Position numbers and translations under genes: made by a program
Notes under the pieces: model-generated
Told to the model about the DNA's origin: nothing
What the model saw: the letters and a program-made list of their open reading frames with translations, nothing else
The model's database searches: none
Assembly (NCBI GenBank): GCA_007674295.1
Contig: CM017457.1
Coordinates: forward strand, 84,922 to 148,921
DNA from: Antonospora locustae
Lineage: Eukaryota; Microsporidia
Reading direction: 5' to 3'
Length of the DNA stretch: 64,000 nucleotides
Shown here: piece after piece, positions 9,146-18,384 of the stretch
How positions within the stretch are numbered: position 1 is the stretch's first letter
Layout of the letters: every line of letters starts with the position of its first letter

Positions 9146-9683
9146 GACTCATATTTTCGTTTACAAGCGCCATCACCTCGTCGTCCTCGTCTCGGATCTG
9201 CTGCAATGTACTGTTGAACTCGTCCGAGAGCTTTTCGACCTCCCGAATGATGTTCACCGCGCTCGTGTCTCCCTCGGTGGGCTTTTCCATGTCTCGAACG
9301 TACTGCAAAAAGAAGTCCACGTTCTCCTCAAGCTCGTCAAGCTTTTGCGTCTCCGCCTTCACCATCTGCAGAATCCGTGCGTAGTTGTTTCGCGCCTTGA
9401 TGATCTTCTCGTCGTATGCAAACGTCTCAAGCGCCTTCTTTCGAAACTCGCGGACGTCATCCTCAAGCTGCTTCTTTAGTGACGACAGAAGCTCGCCAAA
9501 GGACTTCTGGCGAATTGATACCGGCACGTCTTTCAGAAGCCCCCCGTCCATCGCCTGCTTGTTGTCAGGTGTCTGCGGTTGATGCTCCTTTGCAGCATCA
9601 CTTGCATTCTGTGCACCAAAAAGACCAACGTCACCACTACCAAAAAGCCCTACATTCTTTTCCTTTTGGTCGAATATCGACAT
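9102..9683 (-). CDS. NSP1: NSP1/NUP62-type nucleoporin, C-terminal coiled-coil
   Basis: The ATG at 9683 follows CCC directly (CAGCCCATGTCG) and gives 193 residues; the longer frame begins at a GTG. The N-terminus has only two FG-type repeats (VGLFGSGDVGLFGAQN) and a short polar linker. Residues about 55-190 are the Nsp1/Nup62 C-terminal coiled-coil domain (FRKKALETFAYDEKIIKARN, ILQMVKAETQKLDELEENVD, FFLQYVRDMEKP). In other fungi this subunit anchors the central FG channel of the nuclear pore through the Nup62-58-54 trimer. The FG region is almost completely lost here, as in other reduced pores. The gene ends inside the TRM82 coding sequence on the opposite strand. Confidence 0.8.
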   Translation of the reverse strand: MSIFDQKEKNVGLFGSGDVGLFGAQNASDAAKEHQPQTPDNKQAMDGGLLKDVPVSIRQKSFGELLSSLKKQLEDDVREFRKKALETFAYDEKIIKARNNYARILQMVKAETQKLDELEENVDFFLQYVRDMEKPTEGDTSAVNIIREVEKLSDEFNSTLQQIRDEDDEVMALVNENMSLIRMIDERLGGETR

Positions 9684-9763
9684 GGGCTGCCAATTTCCTG
9701 AAATGGAGACGCTCCCCACAGCATTCTCTAGCTAGTTACCAAGAACATTTATAGAACGCCCCC

Positions 9764-10735
9764 ATGATTGGGCACACAGAGAAAAGTAGGGAAGTTGCGC
9801 AAGTGCTGAATACGATTTTAATGTCTGCAAAGCGCAGAGACGAACTTCTGAAAGACACCGACCTCGTCGTCCGTACTGGACGCTACTCGCCGCGGGAAAT
9901 CAGAGAGGTTGAAGCAGCTGTTTCAGACTTTCTCAGGGAAAACAACCTCAAAATAGAGAGTCTTCACGACTATGTCACATACACCTCAAAGGACTTTCCT
10001 TTTAAAGACCTTGCCGTCCATGTTGCGTCGACTACAAGGCACAGGTCGCTTTTCTCCGTCTATCTCTTCATTCACTACCGCTACCACCCAACGTTTTCGC
10101 AGGCGTGGACGCTGAAATCAGACGTTGAGCTTCTGGAGCACGTCAAAAACCACGGAAAGCGGTGGGTCCTCATCGCTCGGGAGATGAACAAGGCGCAGCG
10201 GTACATCAGGTCCAAATACTTTGACCTGATCAGTGAGAGAATGAAGCCAGAGCACATCAGAAAGCTCTGCAAGGGCTATGGCATCGATGCAAGCAGCGAG
10301 GCAATCGAAGAATTCAGAAAGTGGCCGCAGAAAACACTGATTCGACGTGTTGAGGCGTTTGCAAGCAGACGTGCACTGGCTGTGTGGTCATCCGAGACCG
10401 AGATCGAGCTGTGCAGTTATGTGCTCTACCTCAACTACTACGCAGACGAAAGCTTCAAGAGCCTCCTTGTGGGTGGAGAGTGCGCACACAGTGAATTTTT
10501 TGACCTGAAAATCGAAGCAGAGGACGTCTTCTGGAGCAACATAAAAAAAAAAATGAGACTTCCCACAAGATTCATCACGGCGAGGTTCAAAGTTCTACAG
10601 AAGACAAACGGAATCAAAACGTTTGGCGACCTGATTGTACACATCTTCAGGCTCAGAGACACTGCAGAGATGCAGAGAAAGCGAAACTCACTCGTTTCGG
10701 AGCTGAGGACAGGAAGCACTTCACAAAAGACGTAG
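9764..10735 (+). CDS. REB1/TTF1-like Myb DNA-binding protein
   Basis: A 323-residue protein with Myb-like repeats. Residues about 37-60 (RTGRYSPREIREVEAAVSDF) match the first half of the Reb1/TTF-I Myb region. Residues about 105-150 (HYRYHPTFSQAWTLKSDVEL, then LLEHVKNHGKRWVLIAREMN) match the RRRYHP-W-T-ED-LL-V-HG-W-I core. A third SANT-like segment begins at about 205 (AVWSSETEIELCSYVL). In fungi this family terminates RNA polymerase I transcription and acts as a general regulatory factor. CCCCC lies directly before the ATG. The gene is divergent from NSP1 across about 80 bp. Other Myb-type factors are possible. Confidence 0.6.
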   Translation: MIGHTEKSREVAQVLNTILMSAKRRDELLKDTDLVVRTGRYSPREIREVEAAVSDFLRENNLKIESLHDYVTYTSKDFPFKDLAVHVASTTRHRSLFSVYLFIHYRYHPTFSQAWTLKSDVELLEHVKNHGKRWVLIAREMNKAQRYIRSKYFDLISERMKPEHIRKLCKGYGIDASSEAIEEFRKWPQKTLIRRVEAFASRRALAVWSSETEIELCSYVLYLNYYADESFKSLLVGGECAHSEFFDLKIEAEDVFWSNIKKKMRLPTRFITARFKVLQKTNGIKTFGDLIVHIFRLRDTAEMQRKRNSLVSELRTGSTSQKT

Positions 10736-10764
10736 TGCAGCCCTACATGTCAATAAACAAACGG

Positions 10765-12192
10765 TCATATCTCGCCAGACCACTCCCACACTTTTGTTTG
10801 CTTTCCGTCAACGATGCCACTTCTCTCAACCACATGCACTTTGATTCTTCTAAGCACCTCCGCCCAGACTCGCCCGTCCGTACCGTACAGCTTCTTTGCA
10901 ACTGATACGGGCATGAGCCTCCCCTCTCTGCAACGGCTTCTCAGCACTTTTTCGAGCTCCTCTGTGCAACGCACGGCCTCATGCTCCACCGCACGTCTTA
11001 TTCGCGCATTTCTGACGCGCCAGTTTGCAATGCTTGACAGAAAAAGCAGCACCAAAACAGGCACCTCAGAGACCGCAAAGATGTTCTCTGCGCTCCGCAC
11101 AAGCGCCTCCACTCCGCTCTCCTCAATTTTTGCGATTCCCGAATGCACGTGCACGCCTCTGAGGCGCAAAGCACGCGGATCAAGCTTCTCTACGCTCACA
11201 CCGTGACGCAGCTCGTCAACAAGCGTATCCTCGCACCGAGTGTGTAGTCCGCGTCTCAGCACAAAGCCGCTCCTGCACTTCAGCGCACCATCCACTAGCT
11301 GCGCATTTGGCGGCACAGGGACACATAAAATCTTCCCCTCTGTGCAGTACGGACAGAGAAACCTGAAATACACGTATACGAGAATTGCCACGTGCAGAAG
11401 AAGCTCCCTCCATGTGCTTTTTTCTATGGATGCCGTGGTAAACTTTGATTTCTTCACACGCGAAGGCGTGCTTACAAGATACGCATGGTCAAGAGCCTCC
11501 TCAAAAACAACCGAGCTCTCCGTAGAAATGGATGCATCTGCCCTCTGTGCACTGGGTCGCTTGTCGCTCTTCAAGTTTCTCTCTCCTTTCTCGTTTTGAG
11601 GCGAAGTCGCCTCCTTTGCACATGACTTCTGCTGCTTCATATCGCTGTGCACCTGGTCTTCGGCAACGTCTGCCATCTGCGCTCTTCTGAATTGAGACGA
11701 CGTTTCAGGTCGCCCACACGCACGCATACCGCTTTCCCTGCTGGTGCTTTGCGGATCCTTCTTCAGTGAGTCTCTTTTTATGTTGAGAACGAGTCTGCTG
11801 CTGGGCTTCGAGCTCATGTCGATTGTTCTTTCTGGAGCCCCTCCAAAAAACTCTCTTCGGTCCGTGCCTAAAGCGGGCGACTCAGGCGCAATGCTGATAT
11901 TCTTTTTGATGTCGACGCTCATTCTCTTTGGTGACTGAAAGATATTTTCGCTTGAGAAGTGAGACACGTATCGAATGTCCGACCCATCAGGCTCAACGGG
12001 CCTGCACAGTTCATCTATTTTGCTGTGTATCTCCCTCCTGTACGCGTCAAGGTAAGCTGATTTCTTTTCGGTTATTGGGGGAATGTTCTGAACACCGTTC
12101 TCAAAAAGAATCGATCTGAGCTGCTCCTTTGTGAGCTTCGTATAGTCAAAGTTCTTGTCAAGATACGTAGATCTGTCAACATCCTTTGCCAT
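10765..12192 (-). CDS. SRC1: Inner nuclear membrane protein, SRC1/HEH1 (LEM2/MAN1) type
   Basis: The ATG at 12192 follows CCC directly, giving 475 residues. The N-terminus is a HeH/LEM-like helix-extension-helix (FDYTKLTKEQLRSILFENGV, then ITEKKSAYLDAYRREI). Residues about 60-260 are a disordered, Ser/Lys-rich nucleoplasmic linker. Two membrane segments flank a lumenal loop: ELLLHVAILVYVYFRFLC and VPVLVLLFLSSIANWRV. The C-terminus is the Man1-Src1 winged-helix domain ending in WAEVLRRIKVHVVERSG and KVWEW. Members tether chromatin and rDNA to the envelope and recruit ESCRT for pore quality control. The gene lies 128 bp downstream of UAP1. Confidence 0.85.
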   Translation of the reverse strand: MAKDVDRSTYLDKNFDYTKLTKEQLRSILFENGVQNIPPITEKKSAYLDAYRREIHSKIDELCRPVEPDGSDIRYVSHFSSENIFQSPKRMSVDIKKNISIAPESPALGTDRREFFGGAPERTIDMSSKPSSRLVLNIKRDSLKKDPQSTSRESGMRACGRPETSSQFRRAQMADVAEDQVHSDMKQQKSCAKEATSPQNEKGERNLKSDKRPSAQRADASISTESSVVFEEALDHAYLVSTPSRVKKSKFTTASIEKSTWRELLLHVAILVYVYFRFLCPYCTEGKILCVPVPPNAQLVDGALKCRSGFVLRRGLHTRCEDTLVDELRHGVSVEKLDPRALRLRGVHVHSGIAKIEESGVEALVRSAENIFAVSEVPVLVLLFLSSIANWRVRNARIRRAVEHEAVRCTEELEKVLRSRCREGRLMPVSVAKKLYGTDGRVWAEVLRRIKVHVVERSGIVDGKQTKVWEWSGEI

Positions 12193-12319
12193 GGGCTTTA
12201 TTTTTAGATAAAAATCAGGGTTGACCGGCATCAGAAGTTGTATCGCAGCGCCTGCTGAATGTGTCTCCTGTGGGCGGCCACGTTACTGCACACCATGCGC
12301 TCCTCTGCGGACAGCCAAG

Positions 12320-13402
12320 TCACCTCTTTTCATGAAGGTTGTCAAGCATAGGACGCTCTTCATGATTGGAAAGAGCTCCAAAATCATCCAAAAGTGTCGG
12401 TGACAACGCCTTCTCCAAAATGAGAGCTCTTGCATAGTCCCTTGCACATGTCCTTGGATTGTCAGTTTCCGCATCCACTCCGTTCTTGAGAGGGCTGAAC
12501 TCAAGCTCCCTGGGAACGCACATCACTGCACTGTTTGTTGTGTACTTGAAGCTATCGAAGATAAAGAGCTCCTTCTTGTATCCGTTTGGCTTACATGGCA
12601 TGACCTCCTTCTCTCCGTCTGTGTACCTGATCTTCTTATGTGCATAGTGGTATTCAAGCTGCTTGTCCTTCATCTCCAAGAGAAACTTGGTACTGAACAG
12701 GTGGTTGAGAATGTTTGCCTGTGCACCTTCTACTGCACACCTCATCTCGCTGTACTCGCGAACCTCGATTCTGTCTGTGAACACGAAAACACCTGCGTTC
12801 TCGCCCTTTCGCCGTGTGACAGACTTCGAGAGGACATCAAAGCGCCCGGAAACAAGGCATCCGATTGCAACCGGATCAAAAATCTTTGCTAGGACATTGT
12901 CAACAGACACAACATTCACTATCTCGTAGGGGCTCAGGTCGATGTTTCGAACTGCTTTGTACATTCCTCCGTTGCCGTTGGGTGCCCTGGCATAGCTTCC
13001 GTGAAAGGGAATGAAGTTGTTGTTCTCGTCGAGACAGAACTCAGACTCCTGCTTGAACAGTTCAACGCCTGTGCCCTGAAAAAAGCGCTCGGTCTTCTCA
13101 TGCGTGAACTCCGAAGTCATCACAAACGTCTTGAGCTCAGTTTCGTGCACCTGGCGGAGCATCCCTATCTTTTTCTGAAGAACACCAAACAGAGAGCCAA
13201 TTCCCTCAAGCTCGTAGAGCCCCTTTGGTCCGTCAAATCCAAGCCTTGACCCCTGGCCACCTGCAAGGACAATCAGGCATACCTTCCCTCTCTTGAGAGT
13301 GTCAACCCCCAGACTCCAGAACTTGGTTCCAAGGCAGTTAAGTTTTCCGTTAGTGTAGGGCTTTACAACCTTTGTATCATTCTCACAAAGAACACGCATC
13401 AT
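12320..13402 (-). CDS. UAP1: UDP-N-acetylglucosamine pyrophosphorylase
   Basis: The tandem ATGATG at 13402 follows ACCC, giving 360 residues; a longer frame starts at 13426. The pyrophosphorylase signature is intact (VLAGGQGSRLGFDGPKGLYE), followed by LKTFVMTSEFTHEKT, the substrate loop FIPFHGSYARAPNGNGGMYK, the NVVSVDNVLAK metal/uridine segment, and the lysine region KSVTRRKGENAGVF. The enzyme makes UDP-GlcNAc from GlcNAc-1-phosphate and UTP in the cytosol, feeding chitin synthesis for the spore wall. It is shorter than yeast Qri1 (477 aa), having lost N- and C-terminal extensions. Confidence 0.95.
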   Translation of the reverse strand: MMRVLCENDTKVVKPYTNGKLNCLGTKFWSLGVDTLKRGKVCLIVLAGGQGSRLGFDGPKGLYELEGIGSLFGVLQKKIGMLRQVHETELKTFVMTSEFTHEKTERFFQGTGVELFKQESEFCLDENNNFIPFHGSYARAPNGNGGMYKAVRNIDLSPYEIVNVVSVDNVLAKIFDPVAIGCLVSGRFDVLSKSVTRRKGENAGVFVFTDRIEVREYSEMRCAVEGAQANILNHLFSTKFLLEMKDKQLEYHYAHKKIRYTDGEKEVMPCKPNGYKKELFIFDSFKYTTNSAVMCVPRELEFSPLKNGVDAETDNPRTCARDYARALILEKALSPTLLDDFGALSNHEERPMLDNLHEKR

Positions 13403-13585
13403 GGGTTTGTAAACAAATCGCAACATTATATTCTACCAGGCATCCAATAACGTGTGTTTCTATTCCACATTTCCTAAAAAGGGAATAACCACGCTTGGAA
13501 GCTATTGGTATGCAAAACATTCAGTGTGACACACATGGTGGCACTTGATATTCTCTAAACTCTCTGTGCAGCCACAAAGCAAGCA

Positions 13586-14869
13586 TCAGCAAATCTTAGC
13601 TTGTCTTCTTATGCCTGGGAGGTTGCTTCCTAGAACACACTGCTTAAAGAACAACATGGCAACTGCAGTAACAATCACACCAATGTTAAGTTTGTAGAAC
13701 ATCATGAACTCGCGCTCAACATCGCCTTCTCTGAAAACAACCCCACCCACAAACCCCCCAAGTAGAGAACCAAGTGCAGCATATGTTCCGTTGTATATCA
13801 TCTGAGACGTAAATTTGACATCTGGAGGACACATCTCACCAGCTAGACGGCTTCCGCAGCTGTGTACCATGCCGAAGCAGAAGCCTTTCAGCAGCTCTGT
13901 CAAAAACACATGCAAAAAGATGTTCTGGCTCTGCCAGTTGATTGACGAGTAAATAACAAGCCTCAGAAGCTGTGCAACCATTCCCAGCAATATTGGCCAA
14001 TACAGTCCGAGGAACTCAACAATTCTATTTGTGAAAAAGAACACAACAATCTCGCCCACTGTTCCTGCAATTGTGCAGGCAGTGAAGGGTTTGCTGTTCA
14101 GAAAGCTTATAGGAAATGGAAGTCCTTTTTTAGGGTTATCAAGGCCTAGAATGTTCTTGTAGAATACTGGCAGGTAGATTGCCATGTTTCCTCGAACAAT
14201 ACCATTCAAAAGAATTATCAGGAGAAAGAAGCAGTACGAGGGAGAAAACAGAGAGACCGAAAGCACAAACCGTGTCTTCTTTCGGCCACTAGACATGCCT
14301 CTCATCAGTAACGCACAGGCAACGAAGGCAGCCAACGCCACCGCAACGTGGTACCACTGCATTCTCACAAAATCCCAACCACCTTTGTGTTTGATTATGG
14401 TCTCGACAAATGCTATGGATAGAATGTAGCCCAGCGAGTCGAATATGCGCTGCGTTCCGTAGAATGCGCCACAGCGCTCCAAAGCTACACTGTCAACAAG
14501 TGGCGGTACTGCAGAGTTGAATATGAGGTAGGTGCCCATCACTGCCCAAAACCCAGGTTCTCCGCTGTGCTGGACCGCCGGCAGAAAAAAGAGTTGGAGA
14601 GACACGGACGAAACAACAATCGCCGCAAGAATCGTAGCTTTGTATCTATTGTACTTGTCTGTGACCGCTGCTATCAGCACGTTGGTGAAGAACGTTATGA
14701 AATACAGAAATCCAAAGTAGTATCCCAGATCTTTTTTCTTGATATTGAAGACATTCTCTGCAAACACACTCCGAAACTGATACAGAACGTAGTGCTGGAG
14801 CGCAACAGTAAGGTAGATTATCTTTAGCGATAAAAAGTATCTTGTGTCTAGCTTCTTGAGCCATTTCAT
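13586..14869 (-). CDS. MFS transporter, purine-nucleotide-transporter-like (paralogue 1)
   Basis: A 427-residue protein with about 12 hydrophobic segments. The C-terminal half carries the MFS_1-like signature ELLKGFCFGMVHSCGSRLAG, then PPDVKFTSQMIYNGTYAALG followed by SLLGGFVGG. An N-terminal loop-2/3 motif DKYNRYKA is present. It is clearly paralogous to the gene at 16.2-17.7 kb (shared LHQFRSLFA/LYQFRSVFAENVF, ILLNGI.R..M..YL, FELLKG.NFG) and more distantly to the one at 40.8 kb. Members of such an MFS family in microsporidia have been shown to carry purine nucleotides across the parasite plasma membrane; that substrate is inferred here. CCCC lies just before AATG. The gene is divergent from the DPB2-like gene. 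Confidence 0.82.
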   Translation of the reverse strand: MKWLKKLDTRYFLSLKIIYLTVALQHYVLYQFRSVFAENVFNIKKKDLGYYFGFLYFITFFTNVLIAAVTDKYNRYKATILAAIVVSSVSLQLFFLPAVQHSGEPGFWAVMGTYLIFNSAVPPLVDSVALERCGAFYGTQRIFDSLGYILSIAFVETIIKHKGGWDFVRMQWYHVAVALAAFVACALLMRGMSSGRKKTRFVLSVSLFSPSYCFFLLIILLNGIVRGNMAIYLPVFYKNILGLDNPKKGLPFPISFLNSKPFTACTIAGTVGEIVVFFFTNRIVEFLGLYWPILLGMVAQLLRLVIYSSINWQSQNIFLHVFLTELLKGFCFGMVHSCGSRLAGEMCPPDVKFTSQMIYNGTYAALGSLLGGFVGGVVFREGDVEREFMMFYKLNIGVIVTAVAMLFFKQCVLGSNLPGIRRQAKIC

Positions 14870-14979
14870 TGGGGTGTCTTAAAAATATATTGAAGGTCAG
14901 CTTCCAGATGGAAACAGATGTTCCTTTCCAATGTGTATACAATTCAAGCAAGAAATTGGTATGTGCCCCGAGCGTGTTG

Positions 14980-16134
14980 ATGAAGAAGCTGTTATATAAG
15001 ACACTTACAATTCAAAACGGAATAATAATAAATAGCGATGCGCTTGACTATTTATCCAAGTACGTGTCTGCAGACGACATGGCTGTAATTGTTGCAGAGG
15101 TAAAAAGACATGCAACTTCTGTTGTGGACATTGAAGCTGCCAAGGACATACTGCTGAGGACTCTGGACGCTCAGAGCGAAACGTTGTCCAAAGGACTTTG
15201 TGAAGTTAAAAACATTGCATACAAGAAACGTGATGGTGTCTCGAGACTCAAGTTCCTGAGAAAGCATGTTCCAAAAGTGACGCAGCCAATATATTCACTG
15301 GATGAGGGCAATGATGCCGTAGTGTTTGGTGTGTATCGCAGAAACCATCTGGGCGAAGAGGTTATAGAGGATGACCAGGGAGTTGTGAAGACCGACTTTT
15401 CGCTGTGTGAAAGCGAAGTGTTTCTTTGCGAACATGTGTTTTTGGGGCTCAGGGGCGTCCTAAGGCAGAACGTGTTCTACGCGTCCGAAGTGTTCCATCC
15501 AAACATCTTTCAGAATGCACATTCAGGCACGCATAGGAAAAAGCTAAAACACAGCTTCCTGGTCTTCAGAGACTTTGAGTGGAACACACACATGGTTGAG
15601 AAGCTGCGTAGCATTATTGACGGTATGGCCAATCTTGCATTCGTGATATTCGTAGGCCAGCCTAGGGCAAACCGCCACGTTTCTGATGTCCTGAAAGCAC
15701 ACAAGGATGTTACGTTTGTGTTTTTGCCTTCTGATTGCGACAGAAGCATGGCTCTGCTTCCCAAAAAGCTCGACTACGTGTACACAGAATACAACTACAG
15801 ATCAGCTACAAACCCAGTTGAGATACACACTGAGGAGAGAAAAGTGGGCGTACTTGTAGACGAGATGTTCGAGGTAAAGACACGTGGACGCTACATTGGG
15901 ACATCCTACCTGGAGTCGCTTGTGCGTACGTTTCTGTCGCAATACTCGTTCAATCCCTTTTCAGGCGGAAACATGTGCACTTCAGGCCATATGGATCTGA
16001 TGGTTGTTGTGCAGAATACCTCTTCCTGTGTTCTTGAGGTGCACGGGACGACATTCGTTTCTCTTGGAAAAAACAGCGGTAGCCCTGCTTACCTCAGGTA
16101 CAACTGCGGAGTAGCGTCACTGGTTAAGATCTGA
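14980..16134 (+). CDS. DPB2: DNA polymerase epsilon subunit B (DPB2)-like
   Basis: The open frame reaches back to 14869, overlapping the divergent MFS start, but the ATG at 14980 has CCCC 10 nt upstream and begins just at the conserved N-terminal helical domain (TIQNGIIINSDALDYLSKYV). This gives 384 residues; 14908 is an alternative start. The C-terminal half resembles the inactive phosphoesterase domain of B subunits (FLVFRDFEWNTHMVEKLRSI, VIFVGQPRANRHVSDVL, FVFLPSDCDRSMALLP, NPVEIHTEERKVGVLVDEMF). DPB2 binds the catalytic Pol2 and the CMG helicase at replication forks. The protein is much shorter than yeast Dpb2 (689 aa). A polymerase delta small subunit is the main alternative. Confidence 0.6.
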   Translation: MKKLLYKTLTIQNGIIINSDALDYLSKYVSADDMAVIVAEVKRHATSVVDIEAAKDILLRTLDAQSETLSKGLCEVKNIAYKKRDGVSRLKFLRKHVPKVTQPIYSLDEGNDAVVFGVYRRNHLGEEVIEDDQGVVKTDFSLCESEVFLCEHVFLGLRGVLRQNVFYASEVFHPNIFQNAHSGTHRKKLKHSFLVFRDFEWNTHMVEKLRSIIDGMANLAFVIFVGQPRANRHVSDVLKAHKDVTFVFLPSDCDRSMALLPKKLDYVYTEYNYRSATNPVEIHTEERKVGVLVDEMFEVKTRGRYIGTSYLESLVRTFLSQYSFNPFSGGNMCTSGHMDLMVVVQNTSSCVLEVHGTTFVSLGKNSGSPAYLRYNCGVASLVKI

Positions 16135-16209
16135 AATAAAGAAGACGTCTGTCATTCTCTGCAAACTACATTGTACACAATGTCAGAGCAAGCCATGGCT
16201 TTATTCTAT

Positions 16210-17670
16210 CTATACATTACCCTCAACTTTGATTGGTTCTTTTTCATCTTTCGTCTCGTCAGTTACCGCAGCTATGTTGTCCTCTTTCTCAATCTTTTCC
16301 TCCTCAGTCGTGTGTGTCCTCCAGGGCGTAAGACTCAGGGATCTGTCGACAATACCATACTTGACCACAAAGGCGATCATCGCTGCAATGGTCAGAAGAA
16401 TGTTTATCATGTAAAACCTTTGGTACACAAGCTTCTTGTCGCCATCGGACACACTATCGTCGTCCATAGAAACCTCCTTGAAAATTCTCTCAAACAAAAA
16501 GCCCGATACCATCGATGCCAGGCCAACAAACGTCCCGCTGTAGAACATCTGGGACGTGGCCTTCACCTCTGGAGAGCAGAGAATTGCAGCAAGCTGGACG
16601 CCCACCATGTGCGTGAAGCCGAAGTTCACACCCTTCAGAAGCTCGAAGATACAGGATAGGGCAAACACATGCGGCGTATTAGGACTCACGTAGTAGTATG
16701 CCATGAACCTCACAAGAGACGCAACCTGTGAAAAGAGAAGAGGCCAATACAGTCCAAATGTTGCAGTGAGCGGCTCGGAGAAAAAGAAGATAACTATTTC
16801 GAGTGACACGCCTGCCACAGAAAAGGCAAAGAGCGGGTTTCTATTGAAAACTTCGATCGGATATTTGAGAAAAAATGGAATTATAGAGGGAATATTGTAC
16901 GATTCTACCTTGAGGTAGTGCTTTTGAAATATAGACAAGTATGTTGTCATGGACGCTCTTGAGATTCCGTTCAGGAGAATGATGCCGATGAAAAACATGT
17001 AGTTGAAGTTCGACAGAAGGTTTCTGAATCCGCTTCTTATGTTTTGTCTCGTAGTTGTTCCTGCAGTGCCCTGTCCTATCAGAAAACATGCTGAAAAAAA
17101 CGCAATTGCAGTTGTAACAAGCTGAAACCCCTTCAGAAGAGTGAAGTCATACTTGTTTTTCTTGGTCTTTGACTTTACAAGCTCCTCCACAAACAAGTTC
17201 ACAGTGAGGTATCCAACCGTTCCAAACAGCCTCTGTCTTCCGTATGTTTTTGACCCTAGTCCTGGTATCCTAGAGAGATGCTCAAGGGTTATCTTGTCCA
17301 ATATTGAGATGATAGGTGTATTCACCATCATGTACAGAAACATGACAACCAAAAAAGTGATGGTGCCCTTGTCCAGAAAGTATTGAATGTAGAAGAACTG
17401 AAACGCAACCGCAGAAAGCACAACAAGCGTCATGAGCAGCGTTTTTGGTCTATTGAACTTGTCGTTGATTGCAGCTATGCCCAAGTTTGTGAAGAAAGTC
17501 AAGAAGTATATGAGTCCCATGTACATTCCCAGCTTTGCCTCGTTTATCTTGAATACCTCTTTTGCAAAGAGCGACCTAAACTGGTGCAATGTGTAGAACT
17601 GCATGCTCAATACAAAGTATAGAATTTTGGGCGATATGATATATTTCCTTTCCAGACTTTCAAAGCTCAT
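16210..17670 (-). CDS. MFS transporter, purine-nucleotide-transporter-like (paralogue 2)
   Basis: A 486-residue protein with about 12 membrane segments, paralogous to the gene at 13.6-14.9 kb. It shares FYTLHQFRSLFAKEVFKINE, DKFNRPKTLLM, IILLNGISRASMTTYLSIFQ, and FELLKGVNFGFTHMVGVQLA followed by SPEVKATSQMFYSGTFVGLA. It has a longer cytosolic C-terminal tail of about 50 residues rich in Glu, Lys and Asp. CCC lies 2 nt before the ATG (ACCCTTATG). The two copies flank the DPB2-like gene rather than lying head to tail, so the duplication is not a simple recent tandem. Import of host nucleotides is the likely role, by analogy with characterised microsporidian MFS carriers. Confidence 0.82.
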   Translation of the reverse strand: MSFESLERKYIISPKILYFVLSMQFYTLHQFRSLFAKEVFKINEAKLGMYMGLIYFLTFFTNLGIAAINDKFNRPKTLLMTLVVLSAVAFQFFYIQYFLDKGTITFLVVMFLYMMVNTPIISILDKITLEHLSRIPGLGSKTYGRQRLFGTVGYLTVNLFVEELVKSKTKKNKYDFTLLKGFQLVTTAIAFFSACFLIGQGTAGTTTRQNIRSGFRNLLSNFNYMFFIGIILLNGISRASMTTYLSIFQKHYLKVESYNIPSIIPFFLKYPIEVFNRNPLFAFSVAGVSLEIVIFFFSEPLTATFGLYWPLLFSQVASLVRFMAYYYVSPNTPHVFALSCIFELLKGVNFGFTHMVGVQLAAILCSPEVKATSQMFYSGTFVGLASMVSGFLFERIFKEVSMDDDSVSDGDKKLVYQRFYMINILLTIAAMIAFVVKYGIVDRSLSLTPWRTHTTEEEKIEKEDNIAAVTDETKDEKEPIKVEGNV

Positions 17671-18384
17671 AAGGGTTATTACTTTTTCTCGCCTGTTTAT
17701 TTGTCACAGCTATTTTAGGACAAATTGAAATGCTATTGACAGCCTTTACATTATAGATATGATTCTGCGCCTTAAGCAAGGCTAGCTTTTGCTACGCATG
17801 TGATGCGGTGTGTTCTGCTTAGATTTCGTCAATTCAGCGAGCAGATGATTTAAATTTACAATTCAAATATAGTATTGAATGTGTATTGACATGTAAGGAA
17901 ATGTAAACATTCCACAGAGAGCCCACAGACCAATTGGCTTGCATACACTTCCATATGTTGAAACACCCTATGTGTGTGGGCGTAGCATGCACACATGCAA
18001 AAACATGCTTCTGTTGTCAAACAGCTCGAAAACTGCGTTTTGCAACAACATCTGAAGAGCTGTTCTGCTTAGGGATGTATGTTGGAATTTTTCCTGCATT
18101 TACGCATATACAGCACATGTAGAACAACCTCAACATTGCATGAAAATATTTGAGTAGAATACCAAACGGTATGCTTTCCCGCTTGTTTATATTGTCAAAC
18201 ATACTGTGTCTCGTTTCTCTATTCCTGTTTCTTGCAACTATGCTTATTTTCTTGTGCGTTTGGGAAGCTTTGTACAATGAAAAGCACATTCCTTCTTGGT
18301 ATTTGTTAACCGTTTTCTATCAACCTCCACAGCAACCGAACCGTACGAAAAGGCCAAAGTCGGAGAACTCGTGTGCCAGTGTTT
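17671..18384. other. Gene-poor spacer
   Basis: About 0.7 kb without a supported gene. A short plus frame, 18171-18407, encodes 78 residues with a hydrophobic stretch (LFILSNILCLVSLFLFLATM) but has no CCC box and overlaps decayed antisense coding sequence. A frame at 17970-18122 follows CCC but is Cys/His-rich and unconvincing. Confidence 0.4.
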
